In this document: piece by piece, positions 44,059-52,941 of the stretch
How positions within the stretch are numbered: the stretch's first letter is position 1
Layout of the letters: each line of letters starts with the position of its first letter
Origin: DVED01 sp963838375
Lineage (GTDB): Bacteria > Cyanobacteriota > Cyanobacteriia > Cyanobacteriales > Geitlerinemataceae
Assembly (NCBI GenBank): GCA_963838375.1
Contig: CAWIQY010000008.1
Span: 434,001-498,000 of the forward strand
Direction: 5' to 3'
DNA length: 64,000 nt
The notes under the pieces: model-generated
Told to the model about the DNA's origin: nothing
Database searches by the model: none
The model's input: only the letters and a program-made list of their open reading frames with translations
Program-made: the position numbers and the translations under genes

Positions 44059-44634
44059 TTAGCTTGAAACTTCAGACAGTTCGATGACCCGTTCTTCGAG
44101 ATCTTTGACTAAGAAATTCAGGGGTTTTTCCCGGCGAATTTTGTACTTAGTCCCTCGGGTTTGCGATCGAAGTAGCACTTCTTCCAGGCATTCACGATCG
44201 AAACAAACGTGGCGCTGACGGTTTTTTTGCCCTAAACTCGCACCAGAAATGATGTGCAGTTGGGTATTTTTCTTGAGCTGATACCAGAGTCCGTCAGGCA
44301 AGTCGGAGCGTCGGGACGCCGTGGCGATCGAATCTGAGACGTACAGAGGGTCGATTCCCGCTGTGCCTAGGGTCTGCTCGTAGTTGTAGTAATAGTGTAG
44401 GGGCACTTCGGCAGCCGCAAGTCCTAAGAGTCCTTCATAAAACTGTTTGGCGATTTCCAAGTCCGAAACCATAACGGTATGAACCTTGGGAGCGCTGGTG
44501 AGGAACATCCACATGGCGACCGCATATGCCGCTAACAGCATCACCATAATCCCCTGGGTGGAAAAGATACTGTCGAGGGGTAAGGCGGCAAACAAAGGAT
44601 GGAACATGGGAGTATCGATTGCTGCTAGAACCAT
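44059..44634 (-). CDS. membrane-anchored VOC (glyoxalase-fold) protein
   Basis: The 191-residue product has one N-terminal transmembrane segment (GIMVMLLAAYAVAMWMFL). The rest is a VOC-fold domain, PKVHTVMVSDLEIAKQFYEG then LLGLAAAEVPLHYYYNYEQT, ending RRHEKPLNFL-like VKDLEERVIELSEV. The usual metal-binding His/Glu set is only partly recognisable (VHTVMV, RHVCFDRECLEEV), so the enzyme activity is uncertain. The combination is a conserved cyanobacterial type. Confidence 0.65.
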   Translation of the reverse strand: MVLAAIDTPMFHPLFAALPLDSIFSTQGIMVMLLAAYAVAMWMFLTSAPKVHTVMVSDLEIAKQFYEGLLGLAAAEVPLHYYYNYEQTLGTAGIDPLYVSDSIATASRRSDLPDGLWYQLKKNTQLHIISGASLGQKNRQRHVCFDRECLEEVLLRSQTRGTKYKIRREKPLNFLVKDLEERVIELSEVSS

Positions 44635-44909
44635 TTACTTTACTTAAAATATATGAATATACGGGTTGTGCTAGTACAATATCGGCGATACGAGGTTATC
44701 TGTTCCCATTGTATCGCAGCCGCCAAGGAGATCGTCGGCTAGTATGGGACGGTGTTTCCAGTTTCGAGTTTCTGTCATCAATTCTCGTGAAGTTGGTATA
44801 GTATTGCTTTGCCGATCGACATGGGGAACGTGAATCATCACTCATTTCCCTGTTTTTCCGGTAAATTAGCAACTATGCTATTTATTAATTTTCCTTTAAT
44901 CTAGAAACC

Positions 44910-45611
44910 GTGCAAGTCCCGAGTTTTCCAGAAGCCAACCATTCCCTCGTCAAGACGCTGTTTCATTATAGCGATCGAGAGCTGCTGACCCTCTATCAGC
45001 GCCACCCGGATGAGGGAAAATATTTTACCGCGATTTTCTGTCGCTATTCCCAAATTGTTTACACGCTAATTCAGCATTCCGTGAAATCTCCGGTTCAGGC
45101 GGATTATCTGTTTGCTCTGATCTGGCGGCATATTTTTCACGAACTGCGATCGCTAGATATCCGCCAGGATGAAGCCATCACAGATGAAGCAGCAGCTAGA
45201 TCTCTGAGCCTGCAAAACTGGATTATCAATATGACGGCGCTGTGCATCAATCAAGCGGATTTGCCGCCCGTGGAGTCGATCCGCTATTCTCTGACAGCCG
45301 CGCCGCCTCCGTTATGGTGTTATCTGCAACAGGGATTGGATATGTTGCCACCCAGAGAGCGATTACTGGTGGTGATGGCACAAACCTTCCACTGGAGCGA
45401 AGGGCGAATTGCCGCGTACTTGCAAGCGGAGGGAGATGTGATCTCTCCGGCTGAGGTGGCTCAACAGTTGCAACCGGCGTATCGAACCTTAGAAGCCTCT
45501 CTTCCGGAGGATATCGGGATGATTTACCTGAATCGCAATGGCGTCGATTCCGAACTTTCTGGCGAGTTGTCTGCTGTCGGTGGCTCTTCAGCGATCGCAA
45601 ATTCCCCATGA
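44910..45611 (+). CDS. sigma-70-like (group 3/4) sigma factor candidate
   Basis: The 233-residue product starts at a GTG (44910). It contains LFHYSDRELLTLYQRHPDEG and YFTAIFCRYSQIVYTLIQHS, resembling sigma region 2 of ECF-type factors. A later PPRERLLVVMAQTFHWSEGR IAAYLQAEG resembles region 4. Known cyanobacterial proteins with this layout are annotated as sigma factors, but DNA-contact motifs are weak and this is uncertain. Its TGA overlaps the ATG of the TPR gene (ATGA), so both are translated together. Confidence 0.55.
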   Translation: MQVPSFPEANHSLVKTLFHYSDRELLTLYQRHPDEGKYFTAIFCRYSQIVYTLIQHSVKSPVQADYLFALIWRHIFHELRSLDIRQDEAITDEAAARSLSLQNWIINMTALCINQADLPPVESIRYSLTAAPPPLWCYLQQGLDMLPPRERLLVVMAQTFHWSEGRIAAYLQAEGDVISPAEVAQQLQPAYRTLEASLPEDIGMIYLNRNGVDSELSGELSAVGGSSAIANSP

Positions 45612-46648
45612 AGTTGACGTTACTGGTTGTGGGAGCCATTTTGGGGCAAGGTATTGTGGCTTTGGCTGTGAGGGCTGAAGCTCTCTCTCCCCGCCCGGAT
45701 CTCGACATCGCCCAAATGCCCGATTGGTCTGTAGAAGGCAATCTCCTCGAACGGCTCGAGGCTGAGACTTTTTTGCGCCTGGGTGAAGAAAAGCAGCGCT
45801 TGGGAGAATTCGACGAGGCGATCGAAGCCTTGTTGCAAGCAGTGGCACGCTATCGCCGTCTCCAGGATTTTCGGGGGATGGGCGTGGCGTATCGCTCTTT
45901 GGGTGCGTTGTATGAGGAGTTGGGGCGTCTGGATAAGGCGCTGGAAGCCCGACAGAACCAACTGGGGATGGCGCTGAGTGCGGAAGATTCTCGGGGGCAA
46001 CTGGATGCACTGAATGATGTGGGTGAGGTGTTGTTGCTGCAAGGGAAGTTCGATCGGGCGGTGCTGGTGTTCGAGCAGGGGTACTTGTTGGCTCAAACCC
46101 TGAAGAGTCCCATCGGGCAAGCCGTTTCTTTGAATAACCTGGGTTTGGCGGCGATGGGATTGGAAAATTATGCCGAAGCGGTGAAACAATTTGAGGAGGC
46201 GATGCGCTGGCATTACCGGGGGGCAAGTCCGATCGATGAAGCCACGACTTTGAATAATTTGGGGGCGGCGTACTGGGCGATCGAAGATTATGACAATACG
46301 ATCGGGACGTATGGGGAGGCACTGCGGGTCGCAAAGTTGAATTTGGATCGACCCAATCATTTTCGGGCGATCGATGGCTTAGCGGAAGCTCACAGGCGCG
46401 TTGGGCGCTATTTTCGGGCTGAGGAACTGTTGGAGGAACGGTTGGCTTTGGCGCGAGTTCTCGAAGATGGACGACAGGAGATGATTTCTCTGGAGTTATT
46501 CGCCCGACTCTATGAGACGGCTGGATTGAGGGAGGAAGCCATTCGTTTTTATGGTGGCGCGATTGCGGTGGCACGATCGATCGAAGATGCCGAGGAAGAA
46601 CTGCGTTTGACGGACGCACTCCGGGAGATTTTGGAGCAGGGAGTTTAG
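45608..46648 (+). CDS. exported TPR-repeat protein
   Basis: The 346-residue product has a short signal-like N-terminus (LTLLVVGAILGQGIVALAVR) and at least six tetratricopeptide units. Examples are GEFDEAIEALLQAVARYRRL, GRLDKALEARQNQLGMALSA, GKFDRAVLVFEQGYLLAQTL, ENYAEAVKQFEEAMRWHYRG and EDYDNTIGTYGEALRVAKLN. TPRs mediate protein contacts; no catalytic domain is present. Translationally coupled to the preceding sigma-like gene, which suggests a regulatory or envelope-sensing partnership. Confidence 0.8.
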   Translation: MKLTLLVVGAILGQGIVALAVRAEALSPRPDLDIAQMPDWSVEGNLLERLEAETFLRLGEEKQRLGEFDEAIEALLQAVARYRRLQDFRGMGVAYRSLGALYEELGRLDKALEARQNQLGMALSAEDSRGQLDALNDVGEVLLLQGKFDRAVLVFEQGYLLAQTLKSPIGQAVSLNNLGLAAMGLENYAEAVKQFEEAMRWHYRGASPIDEATTLNNLGAAYWAIEDYDNTIGTYGEALRVAKLNLDRPNHFRAIDGLAEAHRRVGRYFRAEELLEERLALARVLEDGRQEMISLELFARLYETAGLREEAIRFYGGAIAVARSIEDAEEELRLTDALREILEQGV

Positions 46649-46716
46649 GAGTTCTACAGAACACCCAAGTATTAGTTATCACCTATTACTTAGTTAGGCT
46701 GATATCCCCGACAAAT

Positions 46717-47510
46717 CTATGCCATCATCTTTTCGGGATACTGAGATCGATCGAACTTCATCGCTAACCAACTGGAAACAGCCACACAAGCGAATGTGAG
46801 TGCTAATAGCACCAAGACTTCGATCGATTCCAACCCGATCGACGATCGACCCGCGAGTAAAACCCCTCGAAATTGAGGAAAAATTCGGGTGAATGGCTGA
46901 TGAGTTAAGTAGATATAGTATGACCAAACCCCGATCCAAGTAAGTCCTTGAAAGATAGGGAATAGCGATCGGCGACAAAAATTAGCCAGGTTCAGAAGCC
47001 ATACAATTAACCCTAAGGCGATCGCAAAATCCGCAAAAATTCAACCCCACAATCCAACATAAAGTAGAACTTGTGCCCCTAGCCACGCCACCAATCCGAT
47101 CCACCCGGTGTACTTCCCAAACAGCCAGCGCTGAAGTTGTTGAGGGTGATAAAAAGCGGCGAATCCTGCCAACATTAACATTGGTTAATAGAACAAGATC
47201 CAGAAACTTTCTAAATAGCTCTGCATCTATTCCCGGTCGCGGTCTGATATCAAATAACAAAACCAGGGGAAGTGACGCCAGCACGACCACCCAGTAAACC
47301 GGTAAAATTCGTCTAAACCATTTATAAAACCAAGGTTTCCACGGTGCGCCGCGATCGCTTTTCAAACAAGAGTAAGCCAGTCCAAATCCACTGAGGACGA
47401 TAAACACATGAACGCCTTGCCAGCCAAACCAACCTCCTTTTAAATGAACCAGGAAGATGCAAGCAATCGCAATTCCTTTACAAAAATTTGTCAGATCGAA
47501 AAGACTGGCA
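46717..47510 (-). pseudogene. degraded membrane acyltransferase (acyltransferase 3 family)
   Basis: The minus strand reads GGWFGWQGVHVFIVLSGFGL then AYSCLKSDRGAPWKPWFYKW and FRRILPVYWVVVLASLPLVL, typical of the family's first helices. After a frame change near 47165, GKYTGWIGLVAWLGAQVLLY follows. After another change, GLTWIGVWSYYIYLTHQPFT and SSWLAMKFDRSQYPEKMMA run to a stop at 46717. The N-terminal His-Arg region is missing. At least two frameshifts plus an in-frame stop near 47040 make this a true pseudogene. It once transferred acyl groups to sugars or lipids. Confidence 0.7.
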
Positions 47511-47644
47511 GGAAAGGGAGAAACTTTCCTCTTGACGAAGACGATCGATCTAGGGACATAAGAAGTTTTTTAAACCAGGAAGTCTGGCGCTATTCTCGAT
47601 CGCCTACAATAGAACTGTCAAAAAACAGTCTACAAACTCAAGCC

Positions 47645-47830
47645 ATGTCAAATTCTGATTTTATCGGTGAATTTCAGTGGACTCCAGAGGCAGAAACCTT
47701 ACTCAAAAATATTCCTTTTTTCGTGAGAAGACAAGCCCGAAAGCGCATAGAACAATTCGCACGAGAAGAAGGATTGAGTGCGATCACGGTTGAAGTTGTC
47801 GAGCGAGCTAGACTGAATTTCGGTCAATAA
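47645..47830 (+). CDS. small PCP-reductase-domain protein
   Basis: The 61-residue product, MSNSDFIGEFQWTPEAETLL then KNIPFFVRRQARKRIEQFAR and EEGLSAITVEVVERARLNFG, is the isolated domain found at the C-terminus of ChlB/BchB light-independent protochlorophyllide reductase subunits (PCP_red). As a stand-alone protein it may bind chlorophyll precursors or partner proteins; evidence is by family only. The start is the ATG nearest the domain. Confidence 0.8.
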   Translation: MSNSDFIGEFQWTPEAETLLKNIPFFVRRQARKRIEQFAREEGLSAITVEVVERARLNFGQ

Positions 47831-47887
47831 CAACCTAAACAACCTATTCAATACATCGACAACAGTCTTATTTTTTCGACCGCTCGA

Positions 47888-48136
47888 TTAGTAGTAACCG
47901 GTCTCGGCTTGGGGTTCGGGCATGGCAAAGTTAGAGGTGTCATAAAGGAAGCGAAAGGCTTCTTCTTCTAAACGATTGATCAGATAAGATTCGATCGCGT
48001 TGGAGTTCCGAAGAGCTGCGACATAGCCATCGAGATACATTCTGATATCGTCGAAGCGATAGCCCCGATTCCAAAACTCGACAAAGGTGTCGGTGAGCTT
48101 TTGGTAGTGGCGGATGGTATTTGTGTCCTGAAGCAT
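47888..48136 (-). CDS. DUF6761 family protein
   Basis: The 82-residue product reads MLQDTNTIRHYQKLTDTFVE then FWNRGYRFDDIRMYLDGYVA and ESYLINRLEEEAFRFLYDTS. It is a small, conserved cyanobacterial protein of unknown function (DUF6761). It converges on the PCP-reductase-domain gene. Confidence 0.75.
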   Translation of the reverse strand: MLQDTNTIRHYQKLTDTFVEFWNRGYRFDDIRMYLDGYVAALRNSNAIESYLINRLEEEAFRFLYDTSNFAMPEPQAETGYY

Positions 48137-48299
48137 AGTTTGGCGGTTGAACTCAGTTGAGATTCATTCGATCTTGCATAATTCTATTGTAACTGCCACG
48201 TCCGTCCAATGCTAGGATTCGGTCCTGAACTCTCGATCGATCGGATTCCTACTTGGCGGAGCCTTAAGGGTCTAGGGTATCAAGGTTTACAACACGTAG

Positions 48300-49115
48300 G
48301 TGAGGAGGTCTGTTACTCTTGTAGCCACCGAAGTAGAGGAACAAAAGCGTATTGTGGGATCGGTTTATATTCAAATAGTTGAGGGAAACCCTCAATTGCG
48401 ATCGCTCTTGGGTTGGCACTTGCAACAAGCCGGATACGGCGTGTTTCAATCAGCAGACATCCGCCATGCTCGGGAAGTCTACTACGGTCGCCAGCCCACT
48501 TTGGTAATATTAGATTCCGATCTGCCCGATGGCGACGGGATCGATTTTTGTCGCTGGCTAGGGCGACAGCAGCAGTCCTTAATTTTGATGCTTTCCGCTC
48601 GCACCGGAGAAGCAGACATCGTTGCGGGACTCAAGGCGGGTGCAGACGACTATATTGCCAAACCCTTTGGAATGCAGGAGTTTTTGGCGCGGGTGGAGGC
48701 TTTGCTGCGACGCTATCGCGCTCTTCCGCCTCCAGCTTCGTTGGAGTACGGTTCGCTGAAAATCGACCTGGTACAGCGCCGCGTGCGCTTTCTGGAAGAA
48801 CAGATCGAATTGACTCCCCAAGAATTTAGTTTGCTCTATGTCTTGGCTCAAGCGGGTGGCACTCCTTTGAGTCGCTCGGAATTGCTCAAACGCGCTTGGC
48901 CCGATGCCATCGACAATCCTCGCACGATCGATACTCACGTTCTATCTCTGCGTAAAAAAATCGAAATCGATCCCCGACAGCCGAGTCTGATTCAAACCAT
49001 TCGCAACGTGGGATACCGCTTTAATATCGAAACACTGGAGTCCCCTCGGGAATTGCCGGAGACGAACAATCACCATTGCCATCCCGAGCTTTCCCCGGCT
49101 GGGACGCATAGTTAA
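48300..49115 (+). CDS. OmpR/PhoB-type response regulator
   Basis: The chosen start is GTG 48300. A receiver domain runs from VYIQIVEGNPQLRSLLGWHL, with the phospho-acceptor Asp in PTLVILDSDLPDGDGIDFCR and the switch residues in AGADDYIAKPFGMQEFLARV. The C-terminal winged helix has VQRRVRFLEEQIELTPQEFS and LSRSELLKRAWPDAIDNPRT, then TIDTHVLSLRKKIEIDPRQP. No kinase is adjacent. The last codons (THS-stop) come from a heptad repeat. Confidence 0.9.
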   Translation: MRRSVTLVATEVEEQKRIVGSVYIQIVEGNPQLRSLLGWHLQQAGYGVFQSADIRHAREVYYGRQPTLVILDSDLPDGDGIDFCRWLGRQQQSLILMLSARTGEADIVAGLKAGADDYIAKPFGMQEFLARVEALLRRYRALPPPASLEYGSLKIDLVQRRVRFLEEQIELTPQEFSLLYVLAQAGGTPLSRSELLKRAWPDAIDNPRTIDTHVLSLRKKIEIDPRQPSLIQTIRNVGYRFNIETLESPRELPETNNHHCHPELSPAGTHS

Positions 49116-49145
49116 TTGTTGTTAGTTGTTAGTTGTTAGTTGATG
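49110..49145. repeat. heptad repeat at 3' end of response regulator
   Basis: AGTTAATTGTTGTTAGTTG followed by GTTAGTT units; the AGT TAA at its start is the last codon and stop of the response regulator. Confidence 0.75.
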
Positions 49146-49188
49146 GTTAAAATCCGATCGTCGGTCAACATCAATTAGCAATTACCAA

Positions 49189-49956
49189 TTAGTCTTCGTC
49201 CCATTCCCGTTTGGATTGAAGCTCGGTGGATTCAATCTCTGCTGTTAGTGATGTCCAATCGATGAGATCGCCTGGGCTTTCCGGCTGGAGTTCTCCTTCT
49301 TGTAAGTACAACACTCGCTGACTAAATTCCTGGATTCGATCGATGTTTCGAGCGCTCATTACAATGGTCATGCGTAGGGTTTGGGACAGTTCGATTAATA
49401 TAGCCAAAAGGCGATCGCGGCTATGGAGATCGAGGAGAATGAGGGGATCGTCGAGAAGTAGGATGGCGGGTTCGATCGCTAACGCTCGGCAGATCGCCAC
49501 CTCTTGTCTTTGTGCCAGAGACAGTTGTGCTTCTGTTCGGGACATCCATTTGGCAGGAATTTGCCAGCGATCGCACCATTTTTGCACGCGCCGATCGATT
49601 TCTGGCGGCTTTATCCCTCGCAGTTTCAAAGGATATGCAAGGGTTTCCTCGACGGTCATCCCCAGGAGTTTCGGTTCTTGAGGGACGAGGGTGATGGAGC
49701 GCCGCACTTTGAGGGGAGGGATGTGCCGGATATCTTGTCCTTCGAGATAAATCGCACCACTGCTGGGATCGACGCGGCGGTTTAGCAGTTGCAAAAATAA
49801 GGTTTTTCCGGCACCTGAGGCTCCCGCGAGGACAATCCGATCGCCCGGGAAAATTTCGGCGGATATGTCTTTGAGCAGATAGCGCGAACCGACGGAAGCG
49901 ACGAGACTCGATCGTTCTAAGCGCAGTTGTGGAGCGGCTTCGGGCGTTTTTGTCAT
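49189..49956 (-). CDS. ABC transporter ATP-binding protein
   Basis: The 255-residue product has Walker A GASGAGKTLFLQLLNRRVDP, Q-loop ITLVPQEPKLLGMTVEETLA, signature-like LSLAQRQEVAICRALAIEPA (canonical LSGGQ altered to LSLAQ), and Walker B ILLLDDPLILLDLHSRDRLL. The expected Glu after the Walker B Asp is Pro (DDP), which would reduce or remove hydrolysis. The membrane partner is not in the window. The domain is of the phosphate/metal importer or exporter-like class. Confidence 0.8.
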   Translation of the reverse strand: MTKTPEAAPQLRLERSSLVASVGSRYLLKDISAEIFPGDRIVLAGASGAGKTLFLQLLNRRVDPSSGAIYLEGQDIRHIPPLKVRRSITLVPQEPKLLGMTVEETLAYPLKLRGIKPPEIDRRVQKWCDRWQIPAKWMSRTEAQLSLAQRQEVAICRALAIEPAILLLDDPLILLDLHSRDRLLAILIELSQTLRMTIVMSARNIDRIQEFSQRVLYLQEGELQPESPGDLIDWTSLTAEIESTELQSKREWDED

Positions 49957-50094
49957 AGATGTTGTAGTGGGTCAGAGATTTGCACAACGAGGAAAAGTTT
50001 TCCAAATCTCTAAGACAAAGGACAAAGAACGGATAACATTCGTTACAATTATTTAAGTTTCGCCTGTTGCCGATCAAACGGTTTGAGCTTATCC

Positions 50095-50640
50095 ATGACT
50101 AGTCCCGCACTTTCTTCTCTACTATTGCCGACGATGCTATTAGGTATCGGCTTATTTTTCTTCATCCGATCGTCGGTGAAAGATCGTACCGAGCAGTTAA
50201 CCCTTCACAGTGAGGAAACGGCTGCCGCGATCGCCGCACAGTTACGAGCGCATTTTACCAGTCGAGCGTATCGCATTGCCGAGATAGAACCGAGCCGAGA
50301 TCGGGTGACTTTTGAAGGAAACGTCCAACCAAGCTGGTTTTTGGCAATTTTTCTGACTGTCTTGACGGCGATCGGCTTGCTGTGTATCGTCCCCATCATT
50401 TCGGTTTTCGCTCCTCAAGTCGCTCCAATTTCGGCAGGCGTTGTACTTTTGTCTCCTCTGGCGGGTGTGTTTTACTGGAAGCAAGCCGGACGGAAAGAGC
50501 AAGTCTCTCTGCGGGTGGAACCCTTCACCCAAACCGATTCCCAAATCCAAAGTCAGGTAACGATTCGAGGACATCGCGACGAACTCACGGCGTTACAACA
50601 AGCTGTTTCGTTCCGCCTTGTGGGAGCGATGGACAAATAA
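50095..50640 (+). CDS. cofactor-assembly-of-complex-C (CCB) like membrane protein
   Basis: The 181-residue product starts MTSPALSSLLLPTMLLGIGL and has a TM helix at the N-terminus (LLLPTMLLGIGLFFFIRSSV) and two more near the middle (FLAIFLTVLTAIGLLCIVPI, GVVLLSPLAGVFYWKQAG). It is like the CCB2/CCB4 proteins that attach haem c1' to cytochrome b6. The family call rests on overall pattern. ATG 50095 is preferred to the one 12 bp upstream. Confidence 0.6.
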   Translation: MTSPALSSLLLPTMLLGIGLFFFIRSSVKDRTEQLTLHSEETAAAIAAQLRAHFTSRAYRIAEIEPSRDRVTFEGNVQPSWFLAIFLTVLTAIGLLCIVPIISVFAPQVAPISAGVVLLSPLAGVFYWKQAGRKEQVSLRVEPFTQTDSQIQSQVTIRGHRDELTALQQAVSFRLVGAMDK

Positions 50641-51095
50641 GTTTATCTTCTAATTAATTTATCTTTAAAATCGTTGAATTCATGGCTTTTTGTCCAGAGC
50701 CAACAACGCCAGACGGCGGCTCTTATCAGACGTTTGCCTAAAAAGAACCGCCGATTTTTGGTAAGATCTATAGCCCCGTGAGGGTAAAATTCCTCTTGAC
50801 TTGAGAACTTGACCAAAATGCGCCTTAAAACCGAGCAACACGCAACGCACTGAACGTTCTGCTTTGTTCGCATTTGCGATCGAGTCGAAGTCATTTTCGT
50901 GAGAAAATAACTAGACTGACTAATTTTCTAAGCCATGGCGTAATCGAGTTATACTGACATCTTCTAAGCAGACGATCGAGACAGAAATTTAGAAGTCCTG
51001 TAACCATCATGCTGCCGGGACAGTAGCTTCTCGTTGGTGGAGGAGTCTTGTCGCCACCCACACCGACTGTGGGCTATGCGACTGTTGTTGAGTCT
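50641..51095. other. 455-bp region, one stable hairpin
   Basis: No recognisable protein, though the minus-strand frame 50643-50894 is open. Near its end is the hairpin CCCACA, loop CCGAC, TGTGGG (51057-51073), with GGTGGAGGAGTC...CCACC just before it. This may be the 3' end or terminator of the DUF3155 gene, or part of an unrecognised small RNA. Confidence 0.4.
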
Positions 51096-51416
51096 CTAGT
51101 GGCTGTTAACCGCTAGCGGCACAACTTCTGGTTGATCATCTCGAGTCACTTTCAAACTGGGGAAGAGGAAATGATTTTCTTCCACGTACTGCGCTCCAAA
51201 CAATCCTTTCTCTGCCCAAAAGTAGCGATCGGTGGTATGTTCGTTACGCTTCACCAGGAGGAGAGCGGGGGGAAGAATACCGGCTTCTCTAATGTATTTT
51301 CGAGCGGCTGTGACTGGTTTATCTTCACCACTTTCGATACTATATTGAGGCACGTGCTCTAAAATTCTTCGTCCTTCCTGACGACGACGGCTTTTACGCT
51401 TGCGTCTCCTTGCCAA
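51096..51416 (-). CDS. DUF3155 protein
   Basis: The 106-residue product begins with the very basic stretch MARRRKRKSRRRQEGRRILE then HVPQYSIESGEDKPVTAARK, and continues YIREAGILPPALLLVKRNEH and AEKGLFGAQYVEENHFLFPS. This is the DUF3155 family, present in nearly all cyanobacteria. The basic N-terminus suggests nucleic-acid binding; the function is unknown. A long 5' spacer (about 230 bp) separates it from the kinase on the other strand. Confidence 0.88.
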   Translation of the reverse strand: MARRRKRKSRRRQEGRRILEHVPQYSIESGEDKPVTAARKYIREAGILPPALLLVKRNEHTTDRYFWAEKGLFGAQYVEENHFLFPSLKVTRDDQPEVVPLAVNSH

Positions 51417-51648
51417 AGTTATCTACCTCCTTTGTTTGCCGACAGGTGTAGTTATAGTTACAAAATCACGTCGAAAATATATCAGATTGAGATCGGAAAT
51501 TCAAGTTCGGTTAAAGGATTTATTTAGAGGGTGTTTGCCCTGTCGATCCTTCCATGAAGGGAGTTTTCAGCCTTAATTTGTCAGTATAACCTCGAGCGAT
51601 GCTTAACAAAACTTTACAATAAACCCTAAACTTAGCGATTTCGACTTC

Positions 51649-52941
51649 ATGTTAGCTTCAACCAGCTCCGAATTTGTGGCACTGTGCCGCGAACAAACCG
51701 CCCTTCTTACTCAAGGATTAGGCGCGTCGATCGGTGTGGTATATTTGACGGAAAAATTGCTGGGTGGAGAGGGGAACAAGCCTGTCGCGATCGTGGTGGA
51801 ACCAGAAACCGCAGCAGTGGAGTTACCCGACGAAACCTATTCTCCTCAGACAACCTTGCCGTTACTTCCGGGAACCGAGAGCGTTTCTGCATCGGCATCC
51901 TTTGCCGAAGCCCCCCCGTCTCCGTCTAATGAGAATTCAGACTGGTGGCAAAAGCATCAACTGATCGTACCCCTGGTTCATGAAGGGGTGTTTATGGGGT
52001 TTCTGGTGACTCGACGAAGCGATCGACCTTGGATCGCCACTGAGCAGGCGCAAATCGAACGGATTGCCCGGACGATCGCTATTGCTTGTTTTTTGGATCG
52101 TCGATCGCGGTGGTGGGAGCGTAATTATCAGCAACAACAGCAATTGCAAACAGAGCAACGAGATATCCTACACAGTTTGCTGCATCAATTTCGCAATCCG
52201 CTGGCGGCGTTGAAAATTTTTGGCAAACTGCTGCTGAAGCGAGTGCAACCGGGGGATGCCAGTCGGGATTTTGCGGCGAGTATCGTGACGGAAAGCGATC
52301 GCCTGAATGAATTGGTACAACAGTTTAAGGAAACGTTAGATGCGGAATATGGGGATTTGGTTTTACCGAGATCGATCGAACTGGAAACCGAGTCGGAACT
52401 GGAACATTTGAAGTTGTTACCGGCGTCAGAGGAGGAGTTATCGACAGTATCGGTGTTTTCAATTTTAGATCCCCTGGTGCGATCGGCGGTGGCGATCGCC
52501 GACGATCGAGATTTGGCTTTTTCTTGTCATCTGCCGACGGATTTACCCCTAATTCGCGTCAATCCCCAAGCCTTGCGAGAGGTACTGAGCAATTTAATCG
52601 ATAATGCTTTGAAATATACTCCTGCTGGGGGTAGAGTCGAGATTCAAGCGGGAGTGCGATCGCGGAATTTGCGAGAAACGGAAGTGGGAATTGCGGTTAG
52701 CGATACGGGATATGGCATTCCTCCGCAAGATTTAGAACATTTGTTTGAACGGGGGTATCGGGGGGAGAAGGCTGAGGGGGAGATTCCCGGTACGGGGTTG
52801 GGTTTGGCGATCGCGCGGGAGTTGGTAGAACGGATGGAGGGGGAAATCCAGGGGTTCAGTCCGGCGCAACCGCCGTGGGAGATTGCCGATTTTCCGGTGG
52901 GGGTGGGGACGACGTTCGTGGTGTGGTTGCCGAGTGTTTAG
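51649..52941 (+). CDS. sensor histidine kinase with N-terminal GAF-like domain
   Basis: The 430-residue soluble kinase starts MLASTSSEFVALCREQTALL, followed by a GAF-like domain (LIVPLVHEGVFMGFLVTRRS). The kinase core has the H-box ILHSLLHQFRNPLAALKIFG with a conserved His (about 186), N-box LREVLSNLIDNALKYTPAGG, and G-boxes VSDTGYGIPPQDLEHLFERG and GTGLGLAIARELVERMEGEI. No partner regulator is adjacent. The gene overlaps the end of the WYL gene on the other strand by four bases. Confidence 0.9.
   Translation: MLASTSSEFVALCREQTALLTQGLGASIGVVYLTEKLLGGEGNKPVAIVVEPETAAVELPDETYSPQTTLPLLPGTESVSASASFAEAPPSPSNENSDWWQKHQLIVPLVHEGVFMGFLVTRRSDRPWIATEQAQIERIARTIAIACFLDRRSRWWERNYQQQQQLQTEQRDILHSLLHQFRNPLAALKIFGKLLLKRVQPGDASRDFAASIVTESDRLNELVQQFKETLDAEYGDLVLPRSIELETESELEHLKLLPASEEELSTVSVFSILDPLVRSAVAIADDRDLAFSCHLPTDLPLIRVNPQALREVLSNLIDNALKYTPAGGRVEIQAGVRSRNLRETEVGIAVSDTGYGIPPQDLEHLFERGYRGEKAEGEIPGTGLGLAIARELVERMEGEIQGFSPAQPPWEIADFPVGVGTTFVVWLPSV

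Noticed and set aside
45588..46682. Minus-strand frame of 364 codons opposite the TPR gene
   Set aside because: It is a proline- and serine-rich antisense translation of TPR coding sequence with no domain.
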